Below are positions 11,195 to 21,674 of a DNA stretch of 64,000 nucleotides, piece by piece. How positions within the stretch are numbered: the first letter of the stretch is position 1; the number at the start of each line of letters is the position of its first letter. This DNA is from Homarus americanus (taxonomy: Eukaryota > Arthropoda > Malacostraca > Decapoda > Nephropidae), in contig NW_024748860.1 in assembly GCF_018991925.1 (NCBI RefSeq), positions 67,001-131,000 of the forward strand, given 5' to 3'. Under the pieces are notes generated by a model. It was not told the origin of the DNA, ran no database searches, and saw nothing but the letters and a program-made list of their open reading frames with translations. The position numbers and the translations under genes were made by a program.

Positions 11195-11239
11195 CATGAC
11201 CATAGTGTCAGTACCCCCATAGTTTCGGAATTATAACAC
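11195..11239. repeat. Left arm of a 45-bp dispersed inverted repeat
   Basis: CATGACCATAGTGTCA... here is the inverted counterpart of 13969-14012, with most of about 45 positions matching. The two arms bracket the tRNA gene and the nested CR1-like element. Confidence 0.75.
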
Positions 11240-11316
11240 ATGATAGTTGCTGCTGGTATATGATATAATCAACCGAGTAAAATTAAATATATTGTGTTCA
11301 TAATAAAACATTAATA

Positions 11317-11398
11317 GCAGTGATGGCCGAGTGGTTAAGGCGTCTGACTAGAAATCAGATGGGATATTCCCGCGTAGGTTCGAATCCTACTCACTGCG
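11317..11398 (+). tRNA. tRNA-Ser (anticodon AGA)
   Basis: A class II cloverleaf folds cleanly. The acceptor stem is GCAGTGA (11317-11323) with TCACTGC (11391-11397) and discriminator G. The D arm carries the A-box TGGCCGAGTGG. The anticodon stem is TCTGA/TCAGA with loop CTAGAAA, so the anticodon AGA is at 11350-11352. A long variable arm (GGGATATTCCC) is typical of serine. The T arm holds B-box GGTTCGAATCC. There is no intron and CCA is not encoded, as expected in eukaryotes. A TTTT Pol III terminator lies at 11412-11415. It reads UCU and related serine codons. All stems pair, so it looks functional; it is isolated among repeats, so a retained pseudocopy is the main alternative. A LINE fragment begins about 15 bp downstream. 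Confidence 0.95.
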
Positions 11399-11420
11399 AA
11401 AACCCTATGAATTTTCGATT

Positions 11421-11810
11421 ATGATTTGGTTTACCTCTACTATAACAAAGCCTTCGACAGCGTACCCCACTAAAGAGTCGCATGGAATTGGAGGAGATGG
11501 TTTCAACTGGATTAGGGCGTGGCTAAAGTACAGGAAACAGAGAGTCGGTATTTATGGCAATCAATGCTCTTGTGGTAACGTCACTAGTGGATTACCACTC
11601 GGCTTAGTACTTGGACCATTACTATTTATAATATACATAAACGACTTACATATAGGCGTAGACAGCGACATAAGTAAATTTACTGACAACATTAAGAGAG
11701 GGCGTGTAATTAAATCTGATGAGGATTCGGCAAAACTAGAAAAAGGTATAAAAAGAAATTTGCATGGTCTGAAAAATAGCAGATGAAATTTAATGTGGAC
11801 AAATGTAAAG
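11421..11810 (+). pseudogene. Reverse transcriptase fragment of CR1/L2-like LINE
   Basis: RT palm remnants. Motif A region reads 'YYNKAFDSVPH' at about 11438-11470, followed by a stop and frame change. Motif B reads 'SGLPLGLVLGPLLFIIYIND' (normally SGVPQGS..., so the Q is lost). Motif C, normally FADD, is encoded at 11679-11690 as FTDN, replacing a catalytic aspartate. The RT would be inactive. The downstream continuation, 'MKFNVDKCKV', is split by the hAT-type insert and resumes at 12378 as 'NKETRYQMNNVIIEKSDYEK'. Confidence 0.85.
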
Positions 11811-11818
11811 TCTAGGTA

Positions 11819-12377
11819 CAGTGGTTCTCAACCTGGGGGCCATGGCCCCCAAGGGAGCCACGGCATGAATTTAGGGGAGCCACGGCGAGCTGTTATAAAT
11901 TGTACGTTTCCAAATAATGTTGGGAATCTGAATTAAACAAAACTTGTATTACTTATTTTGACTTGGCAGAAGAGAATTTTTATTCTTTTTTTGTCATTTT
12001 GTTTAATCATAACGACAATACAATTTTAATATTTACAGACTCTGGTGCTATTTTTTTTTTAATTTTACGAATTATTTAAGATTTCACAGGTCCAGTCCCT
12101 GTCTGTGTGACAGGCGCTGGACCGAGCTGCTGAACTGACTTGTTCAGTACGTGTCCGTGTGTCATCCCTTTGCAAGTGGTGATAGGACCGAATGGTCTCA
12201 GTCTGGTCTGGGATACCATCACGAAAACAGTGGAGTGTATTGTCTCTGAACAATATATTGTGCATTTTATTTTTCATCATTATTTGTGGGGGAGTATGGG
12301 AGAAAAATGAAGGAGGCCACGAGGTTGTTGAAAATTCCTCAAGGGGGGAATGGAGTGAAGAAGGTTGAGAACCACTG
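11819..12377. mobile_element. Non-autonomous hAT-type MITE
   Basis: Terminal inverted repeats are CAGTGGTTCTCAACCT at 11819-11834 and its exact complement at 12362-12377, 16 bp. CAGTGGTTCTCAACC is the well-known hAT (Charlie-like) terminus. The element is 559 bp, has no transposase reading, and interrupts the CR1-like RT between 'NVDKCKV' and its continuation. The flanking 8-mers (11811-11818 TCTAGGTA and 12378-12385 GAGATGTA) agree at only four positions, so a decayed 8-bp target duplication is possible but not shown. Confidence 0.85.
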
Positions 12378-12707
12378 GAGATGTAAACAAGGAAACCAGA
12401 TATCAGATGAACAACGTCATTATAGAGAAATCCGATTATGAGAAAGATTTTGGGGTGATGATAAGTAGGAATCTTAACTAAGTCAACAATTGTATTTACT
12501 CGAAACAAGACTAACAGAGTACTTGGATTCATACAAAGAAGTGTTAGTTACAAGACTAGCGAGTATGTCCTAAAACTATGTCTTGCGTTTGTGAGACTTC
12601 ACTTGGATTATGCAGTTCAATTTTTGGTCACCGTACTACAGAATAGATACCGAACCCCTAGAAAGCATACAGAGGAGGATGACAAGACTAATCCCGGGCA
12701 TTAGGTA
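12378..12707 (+). pseudogene. CR1/L2-like LINE coding remnant, middle segment
   Basis: Continuation of the RT-thumb region between the two inserts. Readable blocks include 'IIEKSDYEKDFGVMISRNLN' then, after frame changes, a segment ending 'RRMTRLIPGIR'. The last block is identical in kind to the start of the copy at 51483-51845 and to 'RRMTKMIPGLRN' at 53217-53728. Confidence 0.75.
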
Positions 12708-13411
12708 CACTTGCAACAAAAAGTATCGGTGCATACTGTAGTGTGAACAATTTGAGACCAGTGACGATAGGTATTGGGAAAGGCGAGTTGTTCCAGCCGT
12801 ATGTTGGCAGCCCTGGTCAAGTGAAACAAACCGTTATAAATAAGGTCGGGAAGTGATAAATAGACAGTATGAAATATGAGGAGCTCCCTGTTAACAAAAT
12901 TATTTGTGATGCTTGTGAATATTGCCACATTAATTTATGCTACCAAATAAACCACCTGGTCGTCCTGAGGGTGGTAGCGTGGACGGCCGCTCCAGACATG
13001 TCATCTGTAGCACCAGTTTAGGTATCGCCGAATCCATCGTGCAGCGGTGTTCCTGTGGACACCAACCCGCTGGCTAATATCTGTGACGCCGAACCCTTCG
13101 TTATGAAGGGCAATAATATCCTCGTGTTCTCTCTCTAAGGTTTCATGTCGTCTGGCATGTGTAGATCTCTACTGCTTTATATTGCCTCTGATTTATGCCC
13201 ACGTTCACCGAGAGAACCCTCGCTCATCATTCAGTCGACACAAAGCAACAATCCGAAAAAGGAAACAAACACACTGATTGTCAGCCATATGGCAACACCT
13301 AGTGGGGGGGTTATGAGGATACACTTACCAACCCTCCCGACATATCACAATAGTATATGTATCGTTTCAGTCGTCGATCTCACCCTGCACCGATACTTTT
13401 TGGTGCGAGTG
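12708..13411. mobile_element. Tc1/mariner-type transposon remnant
   Basis: Terminal inverted repeats of about 26 bp begin CACTTGCAACAAAAAGTATC at 12708 and mirror at 13386-13411 (revcomp CACTCGCACCAAAAAGTATC). The insert is flanked by TA at 12706-12707 and 13412-13413, the classic Tc1/mariner TA target duplication. Removal joins the LINE reading across the site. A transposase scrap lies inside on the minus strand. The element is 704 bp, about half of a full Tc1-like element. Confidence 0.92.
12950..13159 (-). pseudogene. Tc1-like transposase N-terminal HTH fragment
   Basis: The minus strand from 13159 encodes 'LEREHEDIIALHNEGFGVTD' followed by 'ISQRVGVHRNTAARWIRRY', the paired-type helix-turn-helix that binds the transposon ends. 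An in-frame stop at 13001-13003 is followed in the same frame by 'WSGRPRYHPQDDQ', the GRPR linker typical of Tc1 transposases. The catalytic DDE domain is absent. The truncation and internal stop make it non-functional. Confidence 0.85.
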
Positions 13412-13413
13412 TA

Positions 13414-13800
13414 CCTTGAGTACAGAGACAGAATAAGGCATCTGAATTTGCACTTTCTCGAGAGACGTAGAGTGAGGGGCGATATGGTCGAGGTTTATAA
13501 ATAAAAGTCAGGGTTAAATAAATGTGATATCAACTTCTAATTAGACTTTGAGTGATATAACAAAGGTACTTAAACTATCCAACCAGGAGCGAGTTCATAG
13601 CAATGGTTTTAAATTAGACAAATTTAGATTTAGGCCGAGATAGGTAAACATTGATTTGGAAATAGAGTGATGGATGAGTGAAACAAGTTACCGAACATCA
13701 TCTTTAACTTGAATACGCTGGATAGCTTCAAATATAGGTTGGATGGATATATGAATGATAGGGGTTGGGTGTAAACGGGGCAGCCTAGTATGGGCCAATA
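13414..13800 (+). pseudogene. CR1/L2-like LINE C-terminal coding remnant
   Basis: Encodes 'LEYRDRIRHLNLHFLERRR' and 'RGDMVEVYK', then stop-riddled equivalents of the conserved end 'NKLPNI...' and 'RLDGYMNDRGWV' just before the 3' UTR. A 28-bp segment is inserted at about 13531-13558, flanked by GTGATAT repeats, relative to the copy at 51483-51845. Confidence 0.8.
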
Positions 13801-13835
13801 GGCCAGCTACAGTTTCCTCCATTCTTATGTTCCAA

Positions 13836-14522
13836 TGTACAATCTGATGTAGATTTTAAAGTACATGTTCCGGCCATCTTACTGAATGTTACCACTTACT
13901 TTAAACAGTGTTTGATATTTTATGTTGTATGTCCATAGACTTGATGCAGTCCTCCCTCGCCTAATTTTGTGGTATAACTCCAAAACTATGGGATATTGAC
14001 ACTATGGTCATGTATCCGTATGTGTGTCTCAGGCATACACCTCACCCCCACCTGCAGGGTGTATGGCGGAATAGTCCCTTGATCACCTATTCTAACTACC
14101 CCTTTATAATCTAGTCATGTGAGGTCATAACTCCCGTCACCTCACGTCTACAGCCTCTCAGCTTGGTGGTTCCTTTGAAATGATGACAACTTGAACCCGA
14201 CTGACCAACGGCGGGATGACTGCTATAAAGGTAGATCACTAATGTGGTACAATGATGAACTGCCTGGTTAAACATATACGGAAAGGTGCTGCAGCGCTTG
14301 ACACATTCCGTCAAGTTTCTTCTCAAAATATTAACTTGTCCTCCGGGCAAGTGCCGAACATATGGACATGAAAAACCACTTCCCTGGCCCCAGGCACTGC
14401 TAGTATGCAGTCTGGTCACCGTTCTTCCCTACCGTGACGTGTCCTGATTCGTCCTTCCCTGCCATGATGTCACTCCCGCTACTCTGCATTCTTGTCGTCT
14501 CGTTGTATCTGTCAAACACTAC
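13836..14522. other. Unassigned non-coding sequence
   Basis: Contains the right arm of the 45-bp inverted repeat (13969-14012). A 102-codon minus-strand frame at 14111-14419 has no recognisable domain, signal peptide or paralogue in the window, and I do not accept it as a gene. Confidence 0.5.
13969..14012. repeat. Right arm of the 45-bp dispersed inverted repeat
   Basis: Reverse complement of this segment begins CATGACCATAGTGTCA and matches 11195-11239 with a few substitutions and one indel. Confidence 0.75.
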
Positions 14523-14550
14523 CTAACATAACATAACATAACATAACATA
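14523..14550. repeat. (ACATA)n short tandem repeat
   Basis: Five pentanucleotide units followed by a T run. Confidence 0.9.
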
Positions 14551-14835
14551 ATTTTTTTTTATTGGTTGCCCCTCGTATAACGAGGATGGCCGGCCCAAGG
14601 GCCAACTAGGCGTGAATTTGTTGAAGGTGTAGAAGCTGTCGCCAACACACCAACCACACCCTAAGTGAACGAGTTGCATGACCCAGTGTCAAGGAATAGT
14701 CCGAGAAGACCGGACAACTCACCAGCTGCACTGGCTAATCATTACCCCGGAACACGATCCGCAAATCGATTAACATCCAGGTTCCCAATTACTGCTGGGT
14801 AGACAGAGGCAAATGGCGTAAAGAAAATTGCCCCT
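14551..14835. other. Probable dispersed repeat, unassigned
   Basis: No gene. The stretch begins TTTTTTTATTGGTTG and is GC-richer than its surroundings, suggesting an old retroelement 3' end read in antisense, but no paralogue is present in the window. Confidence 0.35.
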
Positions 14836-15010
14836 GACATAACCTAAAATAACCTATCCTAAGCAAACCTAACCTAACCAAGATTCACCAACCTAACTTA
14901 AATCAGCCAAACTTAGCCTGATTCAAACTTAACATGATGCTAACCTAACCTGCCCAGCCAGCTCAGCCTTGCCTAATCTGACATGACCTGACCTAACCCA
15001 ACCCAACCCA
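14836..15010. repeat. CCTAA-like degenerate repeat
   Basis: Many CTAACCTAACC and CCTAACTTAA blocks, the complementary strand of the TTAGG-like repeats elsewhere; strongly diverged. Confidence 0.75.
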
Positions 15011-15173
15011 ACAGCAACTTAACCTCAGCTCGAATATGAACTCTTGTCCGTCTTTGAATGGTGAATATAGATCGTTATCCTCTACACCACGGCCTACCCT
15101 TTGAGCCTCTGACCTCCATCCTGATGTTGACATAGAGAGTTTACCTATGTCGACCCAGGGAGAATACCTCACT

Positions 15174-15176
<3 letters not shown>

Positions 15177-15245
<69 letters not shown>

Positions 15246-15247
15246 CC
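15177..15247. repeat. (CT)n microsatellite
   Basis: About 33 CT units. Confidence 0.97.
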
Positions 15248-15604
15248 AGTGATTGGCGATAAATGATTAAGATACCTCAGCCACACGTGGTTTCTGGTGA
15301 TAGTGAGGAAGACGAAAAGAAAGTGGAAGAGAGAGAGAAAGTGAAAAACAAAAGAGAGTAAAGAAACTAAGATAGCGTAAGTAAGTAAAGTAACTGAGCC
15401 GGTCCACCACTGTTGAGGCATTTGCAGGAGAGATGCAACACAAGAAAGCTTTTACTAATACTGAAGTGAACCACTCAACCTGTTGCCCCTGTAAGACACC
15501 TTCACTCTGTCTTAAGGAGTTTACTCAAAGAAACTCGGGATCTTTGGGAGGCGTGAGCACAAACGGGATACCACGAGTTAAGAAAAGACCATAGACTTGG
15601 TTAC
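15248..15604. other. Intergenic, no gene seen
   Basis: A/G-rich sequence with no element or coding signature. Confidence 0.5.
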
Positions 15605-18120
15605 TAGATGGTGGTAGTGGTGTGGTGTGATGGTGGTAGTGGTGTGGTGTGGTAGTGGTGTGGTGTGGTGGTGGTAGTGGTGTGGTGTGGTGGTGGTGTG
15701 GTGTGGTGGTATGGTAGTGTGGTAGTGGTGTGGTGATGGTAGTGGTGTGGTGAGTGGTGTGGTGTGATGGTGGTGAGTGGTGTGGTGTGGTAGTGGTGTG
15801 GTGGTATGGTGGTGGTGTGGTTTGATGGTGGTGGTGGTTTGTTGGTGTGGTGCTGATGTGGTGATGGTGGTGGTGGTGTGGTTTGGTGGTGGTGTGGTGG
15901 TGGTGTGGTTTGTGGTGGTGGTGGTTGTGATGTGGTGTTAGTGTGATGGTGGTGAGTGTGGTGTGGTGGTGGTTGGTGTGATGGTGGTGAGTGGTGTGGT
16001 TGGTGATATTGGTAGTGGTGTGGTGGTATGGTGGTGTGGTTATTGGTGGTGGTGGTGTGGTGTGATGGTGGTGGTGGTGTAGTTGTAGTGGTGGTGGTGG
16101 TTATTGGTGGTATGGTGGTAGTTGTGGTGTGATGGTGGTGGTGGTGTGTGTTGGTGGTATGGTGGTGGTGTGAGATTGGAGTGGTGGTGTGTGGTTTGGG
16201 TGTTTGGTTGTGGTGGTGGTAGTGGTGTGGTGGTATGGTGGTTTGTGATGGTGGTATTGGTTTGTGTGGTGGTGGTGTGATGGTGGTGAGTGGTGTGGTG
16301 TGATGGTGGTGGTGGTGTGGTTTATTAGTTGGTGGTGGTTGTGGTGGTGGTGGTGGTTAGTGGTGTTGGTTGGTTATTGGTGGTGGTGATTGGTGAGTGG
16401 TGTTGTGATGGTGGTAGTGGTTGTGGTGTAATGGTGGTAGTGGTGTGATGGTGGTAGTGGTGGTGGTAGTAGTGGTGTGATGGTGGTAGTGGTGTGGTGT
16501 AATGGTGGTAGTGGTGTGATGGTGGTAGTGGTCTGGTGGTGGTTGGTGGTTATTGGTGGTGGTGAGATGGTGGTGAGTAGTGGTGTTTGTGATGGTGGTG
16601 GTGGTTGTTAGTTATGATAATTGGTAGTGGTTGATTAGTTATTGGTGGTGGTGTGATGGTTGGTGGTGGTTGTGATGATTGGTGAGTGGTTGTGGTGTGA
16701 TGGTGGTAGTGGTGTGGTGGTGGTAATTGGTGTGGTGTGATGGTATGGTGGTGGTTGGTGTGGTGGTGGTGTGGTGTGTGGTTGGTGGTGGCGTGGTTGT
16801 GGTGGTGGTGGTGTTGGTGTGAGTGGGTAGTGGTGGTTGTGGTGTGATGGTGGTGGTGGTTGTGGTTGTAGTAGTTGGTGGTGGTGTGGTGTGTGGTGGT
16901 GGTGGTGTGGTGTGATGGTAGTGGGGTTGGTGTGATGGTGGGTAGTGGTGTGGTGTGGTGTAATGGTGGTAGTGGTGTGGTGTAATGGTGGTGGTGGTGT
17001 GGTGCGATAGTGGTAGTGGTGTGGTGTGATGGTGGTGGTGGTGTGGTGTAATGGTGGGTGGTGGTGTGGTTTTGGTGTAATGGTGGTAGTAGTGTTGGTG
17101 TAATGGTGGTAGTGGTGTGGTGTGATGGTAGTAGTGGTGTGATTATGTGGTGGTAGTGGTGTGATAGTGGTAGTGGTGGTATGGTGTGGTGTAATGGAGG
17201 TGTGGTGTAATGGTGGTGAGTGGTGTTGTAGTGGTATGGTGTGATGGTGTGATGTGATGGTGGTAGTGGTCTAATGGTGGTAGTGGTGTGGTGTGATGGT
17301 GGTAGTGGTGTGGTTTGGTGTGGTAGTGGTTTGGTCTGATGGTGTGGTAGTGGTGTGATGGTGGTAGTGGTGGTAGTGGTGTGATGGTGTTGTAGTGGTG
17401 TGGTGTAATGGTGGCAATGGTGTGATGGTGTGGTAATTGGTGTGATGGTGGTTTGTGATGAAATGGTTGTAGTGGTGTGTTGTGGTGTGATGGTGGTAGT
17501 GGCGTGGTGTAATGGTGATGAGTGGTGTTTTGGTGTCGTAGTGGTTTGGTCTGATGGTGTGGTAGTGGTGTGATGGTGTTAGTGGTGTGGTGTAATGGTG
17601 GTAGTGGTGTGTTGTGAGGGTGGTAGTGGTGTGGTGTGATGGTGGTAGTGGTGTGGTGTGATTGGTGGTAGTGGTGAGTGGTGTGGTAGTGGTGTGGTGT
17701 GGTGTGATGGTGGTGGTGGTGTGGTGTAATGGTGGTAGTGGTGTGGTGTGATGGTGGTGGTGGTGTGTGATGATTGGTTGTGGTGGTGGTGTGGTGAGTG
17801 GTAGTGGTGTGATGGTGGTAGTGGTTAGTGTTGTGATGGTGGTGGTGGTGTGGTGTGATGGTGGTGGTGGTGCGGTGTGATGGTAGTGGTGGTGTGGTGT
17901 AATGGAGTTAGTGGTGTGGTGTGATGGTGGTAGTGGTATGGTGTGGTGGTATGGTGAGTGGTGTGGTGTGGTGTGGTAGTGGTGTGGTATAATGGTGGTA
18001 GTGGTGTGGTGTAATGGTGGTAGTGGTGTGTGTGATGGTGGTGGTGTGGTGTAATGGCGGTAGTGGTGGTGATGATGTGAATGTGATGGGTGATGATGGC
18101 GATGGTGGTGTGGTGTTATG

Positions 18121-18155
<35 letters not shown>

Positions 18156-18165
18156 GTGGTGATGG
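15605..18165. repeat. 2.6-kb TGG/GTGTGG/GTGATGG array
   Basis: Irregular tandem array of GTGGTAGTGGTGTGGTGTGA-like blocks of changing length, ending in (GAT)n at about 18119-18155. G is confined to one strand. The minus strand keeps a long His/Thr/Pro frame open (17271-18272), which is a repeat artefact. Confidence 0.95.
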
Positions 18166-18289
18166 TGATACGAAATATACTGTATTGAATAACTATGATG
18201 AATATTTAGTCTGCCTTCAGCATGCGATAACTCAAGCACATGCGATAACTCAGAGCAGCAGCGATAACTCAAAACCTATGCGATAATCA

Positions 18290-19427
18290 GACTCACAGAC
18301 TTCGATATAGAACCTGTCGAAATCAGAACCTTGTCGATACTAGAAGCCTTGTCGATAAACTGAAACCTGTACGATAACTCAGAAACCTTGTACAATAACT
18401 CCGAAACCTTGTACGATAACTCCGAAACTTGTACGATAAACTAAAACCTTGTACGATAACTCAGAAACCTTGTACGATAACTCAGAAACCTTGTACGATA
18501 AACTAGAAACCTTGTACGATAACTCAAAACCTTGTACGATAACTCAGAAACCTTGTACGATAACTCAGAAACCTTGTCGATAAACTAAAACCTTGACGAT
18601 AACTCAGAAACCTTGTACGATAAACTAGACCTATAAGAAACTTGACGATAACTGAAACCTTGTACGATAAACTAGAAACCTTGTACGATAACTCAGAAAC
18701 CTTGTACGATAACTAGAAACCTTGTACGATAACTCCAAACCTTTACGATAACCAGAAACCTTGCGATAACTCAGAAACCTTGATGATAACCGAAAACCTT
18801 GTACAATAACCAGAAACCTTGTACGATAAACTAGAAACCTTGTACAATAACTCAGAAACCTTGTACGATAAACTAGAAACCTTGTACGATAAACTAGAAA
18901 CTTTGTACGATAACTCAGAAACCTTGTACGATAAACTAGAAACCTGACGATAACTCAGAAACCTTGTACGATAACTCAGAAACCTTGTACGATAACTCAG
19001 AAACCTTGTACGATAACTCAGAAACCTTGTACGATAACTCAAACCTTGTACAATAACTCAGAAACCTTGTACGATAACTCAGAAACCTTGTACGATAACT
19101 CAGAAACCTTGTACGATAAACTAGAAACCTTGTACGATAACTCAAAACCTTGTACAATAACTCAGAAACCTTGTACGATAACCAGAAACCTTGAGATAAC
19201 TCAGAAACCTTGTACGATAAACTAGAAACCTTGTACGATAACTCAGAAACCTTGTACGATAACTCAGAAACCTTGTACGATAACTCAGAAACCTTGTACG
19301 ATAACTCAGAAACCTTGTACGATAACTCAGAAACCTTGTACGATAACTCAGAAACCTTGTACGATAAACTAGAAACCTTGTACGATAACTCAGAAACCTT
19401 GTACGATAACTCAGAAACCTTGTACGA
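18290..19427. repeat. 21-bp minisatellite (ACGATAACTCAGAAACCTTGT)n
   Basis: About 50 units of 21 bp with a recurrent variant ACGATAAACTAGAAACCTTGT. Because 21 is a multiple of three, frames stay open on both strands: heptapeptide YKVSELS on minus and DNSETLY on plus. No start context or conserved flank supports a real protein. Units are almost perfect at the right edge and ragged at the left. Confidence 0.97.
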
Positions 19428-20030
19428 GTGGATACAGCTCATTCTCTGTTCCGGGAGTCAGTGGTTTCACCTCGGCACTCCCAGTTCACCCAGCTGTAAA
19501 TGGGTACCTAAGTCGAGTGCAGTACCGGCCATGCTGCCCTTTGTGTACCGAAGGCTTAGTATACAGTGTGTTGTATCCATATTGTTCTTAACGGTTAGTC
19601 AGGCCTATGGGAACCACTTTTCGCTATGTTTACGAGATTTTATTGATCGCTGGCAGTAAAGTCCTTTCATTAGTCAATAACGTGTGATGGTCGTTTAGCG
19701 TATAAAATTCACTTATTGTACATAAAGAATCTGTAAGTTGATTTTCCCTCTAACTAACTAACTAACTCCAGGATAACGCATCTAACTCTAGTATCGGTTT
19801 AATTATGACTTTATTTTGGTCAATATTTCTGTGATTTGGTTTACGTCAGATGTGATATTTAACGTAAAGAACCTTTGAAAATTGGAGTTCAGGTTCCCCC
19901 TTTTTTCTTATTTTTACCCCAAGAACTAATTACGAGCCTAAAATATGTTATTCCTTTCGTTGGGGGTTAATTACTGGTGATGGTTTTTCAATGGTGACGC
20001 CTCGATCAAAGCTGACACGGAGATGAGAGT
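19428..20030. other. Intergenic, no gene seen
   Basis: Unique-looking sequence. A plus-strand frame runs out of the 21-bp array to 19659 but shows no domain. Confidence 0.5.
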
Positions 20031-20240
20031 TTTAGGGATAAATCTTGAAAGAGGAAGGAGGGAGGGAGGTGGAGGAGGGAAGGACGGAGGGAGGTGAGGG
20101 GGGGAGGAAGGAGAGGAGAGAGGGAAGGAGGTGAGGTAGGAAGGGAATGAGAGGGACGGTGAGGGAAGGAGAAGGAGGGTGATGCAGGAAGGGAAGGACG
20201 GAAGATAAGAGAAGAAGGAAAAGACGGATGGGGTGGGGAG
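20031..20240. repeat. Purine-rich (GGAGGGA)n-like tract
   Basis: G/A-only stretches of GGAGGGAGGTG and GGAAGGA blocks; Pro/Ser/Leu-rich minus-strand frames are compositional. Confidence 0.8.
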
Positions 20241-20810
20241 GGCATCTCTGTACCTGGATTGTGTACCCGTCCATCTGGGGTCTACCTATCCAGATCACCC
20301 GCCTATTCTTCCGTTCACCTAACCACAAGCCTATCACAACCACATCAACATTCCTCTCACAAATATCACCTTAAAAACACTAATCTGGTCTGCATCTCTT
20401 CATAAAAAGAACTCTGCCAGCACAAGCAGTCAACAGTGCCTGACGTTCACCTTCCCTCCCTCCCACCCAGTAATGACACGCTCAGTAGAAAGTTTCGCCA
20501 GACGAAGACATAAATATCCCATCTTCTGCTTGTGCTAGAATTTTTTTTATAAGGTTCTGGCCATTAATCACAGCATTGCCACCTCGGGGGAACGTCAACA
20601 CGGTGAAATAATCATTGAAAATAACTCACGGTGTCAGAGGGTGAGCCAGTGGGCGGGGCTCTCACGCTCTCTGTGGGTCTGGGTTCTTGTAAGGCGGCGG
20701 TGAGATAGATGATGATGGTGATGACCTCTGGCGGCTCCTGGTGGAACTAATTTGGCCGTGTGATTACAGATGTTTCTTGTTTTGGTGGTGCTATATTTAA
20801 CGATTATTAT
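20241..20810. other. Intergenic, no gene seen
   Basis: Mixed composition, with a somewhat GC-rich patch at 20640-20720. No splice-compatible coding exon or RNA gene recognised. Confidence 0.5.
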
Positions 20811-20814
20811 CCCC

Positions 20815-20914
20815 CCCCTCTACTCTCTCTCTCTCTCTCATTTCACTCTCTTTTTCTTCCTTCTTCCTTCCTTCCCTTTCTCTCTGTAATATACACTGTA
20901 TCCTCTGTGACAAC

Positions 20915-20946
<32 letters not shown>
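20815..20946. repeat. CT-rich tract with (CT)n
   Basis: (CT)n at about 20822-20839 and 20918-20946, with CTTCCTTC-type sequence between. Confidence 0.9.
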
Positions 20947-20950
<4 letters not shown>

Positions 20951-21035
20951 AATAGCTATGACACTTACTACACAAAACCTTCACTGCTTCCTTTGATCTA
21001 TCATCAGAGACAACTAGCAGAACCCGATAAGGAAG

Positions 21036-21155
21036 GTGGGCTGGTGAAGAGTGGGTTGGTGAAAAGTGGGCTGGTGAAAGGTGGGCTGGTGAAAAGTGGG
21101 CTGGTGAAAGGTGGGTTGGTGAAAAGTGGGTTGGTGAAAGGTGGGCTGGTGACTC
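21036..21155. repeat. 15-bp minisatellite (GTGGGCTGGTGAAAA)n
   Basis: About eight units alternating GAAAAGTGGG and GAAAGGTGGG, so a 30-bp higher-order repeat. Confidence 0.93.
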
Positions 21156-21674
21156 TCTGCTGGACGGCCTCACACCGGTGTCTGTGCCTGTAAGCATCAC
21201 CGACCTGAGTCTCTTTCTGTTCCCAGGAGTTTGTTGGTGTTAAGGTGATGATAGAGGTAATCCCAGAAAGTCGACTCCATTATCAATCCACAACGCTTCT
21301 TGGCTGACTGGTGATGTAGCCAACGTATATATTAACCTTTATTTCTCTCCACTGACTGTACTGTGTGTTAAGGCAAATATTACACACACTTATGTCTGCT
21401 ATTGTAATAAGGAAGACAATTACCGGGTAGAGGCCTGTGATTCACGCTCCCATACTCTCAGGGTTTGTACCTTATGGAGAGAATGTGTGTGGGTGAAAGA
21501 CCTGGCTAACCATACAGTTATGCAAGTAAATACTAGTTAATTAATGATATAAACTACGGCGTTGCGGAATGAGGTGTAAAGATCCATTGATTTTTTGGTA
21601 TCTGGATGAGCGGCAACTGCACAAATTGCAAGATTGCATCGGCTAAATTTGAGTTCTGGACCCGGCCCTGGGTT
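21156..21674. other. Intergenic, no gene seen
   Basis: Unique-looking, A/T-rich; no signature recognised. Confidence 0.5.

Larger units (their letters stand above)
11413..13835 (+). mobile_element. CR1/L2-like LINE, 5'-truncated and twice interrupted
   Basis: Starts inside the RT domain just after the tRNA gene and continues to a 3' end with TTCTTATG-type sequence near 13825-13835. The same 3' half occurs at 51426-51853 (-) and 53217-53728 (+). Two DNA transposons sit inside it: 11819-12377 (hAT-type) and 12708-13411 (Tc1/mariner). Removing them restores collinearity with the other copies: the reading 'RMTRLIPGIR' before the second insert joins 'LEYRDRIRHLNLHFLERRR' after it. TTCTTATG tails fit CR1/L2-type LINEs (established for CR1, inferred here). 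Confidence 0.85.

Noticed and set aside
14111..14419. 102-codon minus-strand Cys/His-containing frame
   Set aside because: Cys and His are not in zinc-finger spacing and nothing similar occurs elsewhere in the window.
17271..18272. 333-codon His/Thr-rich minus-strand frame
   Set aside because: It is the complement of the TGG/TGA-rich array, with no domain and no start context.
18290..19427. CRISPR-like array
   Set aside because: Contiguous tandem units without distinct spacers, in a eukaryotic context; a minisatellite.
18743..19659. Heptapeptide-repeat frames (YKVSELS and DNSETLY)
   Set aside because: A 21-bp unit without stops yields these on both strands; no conserved N- or C-terminal flank.
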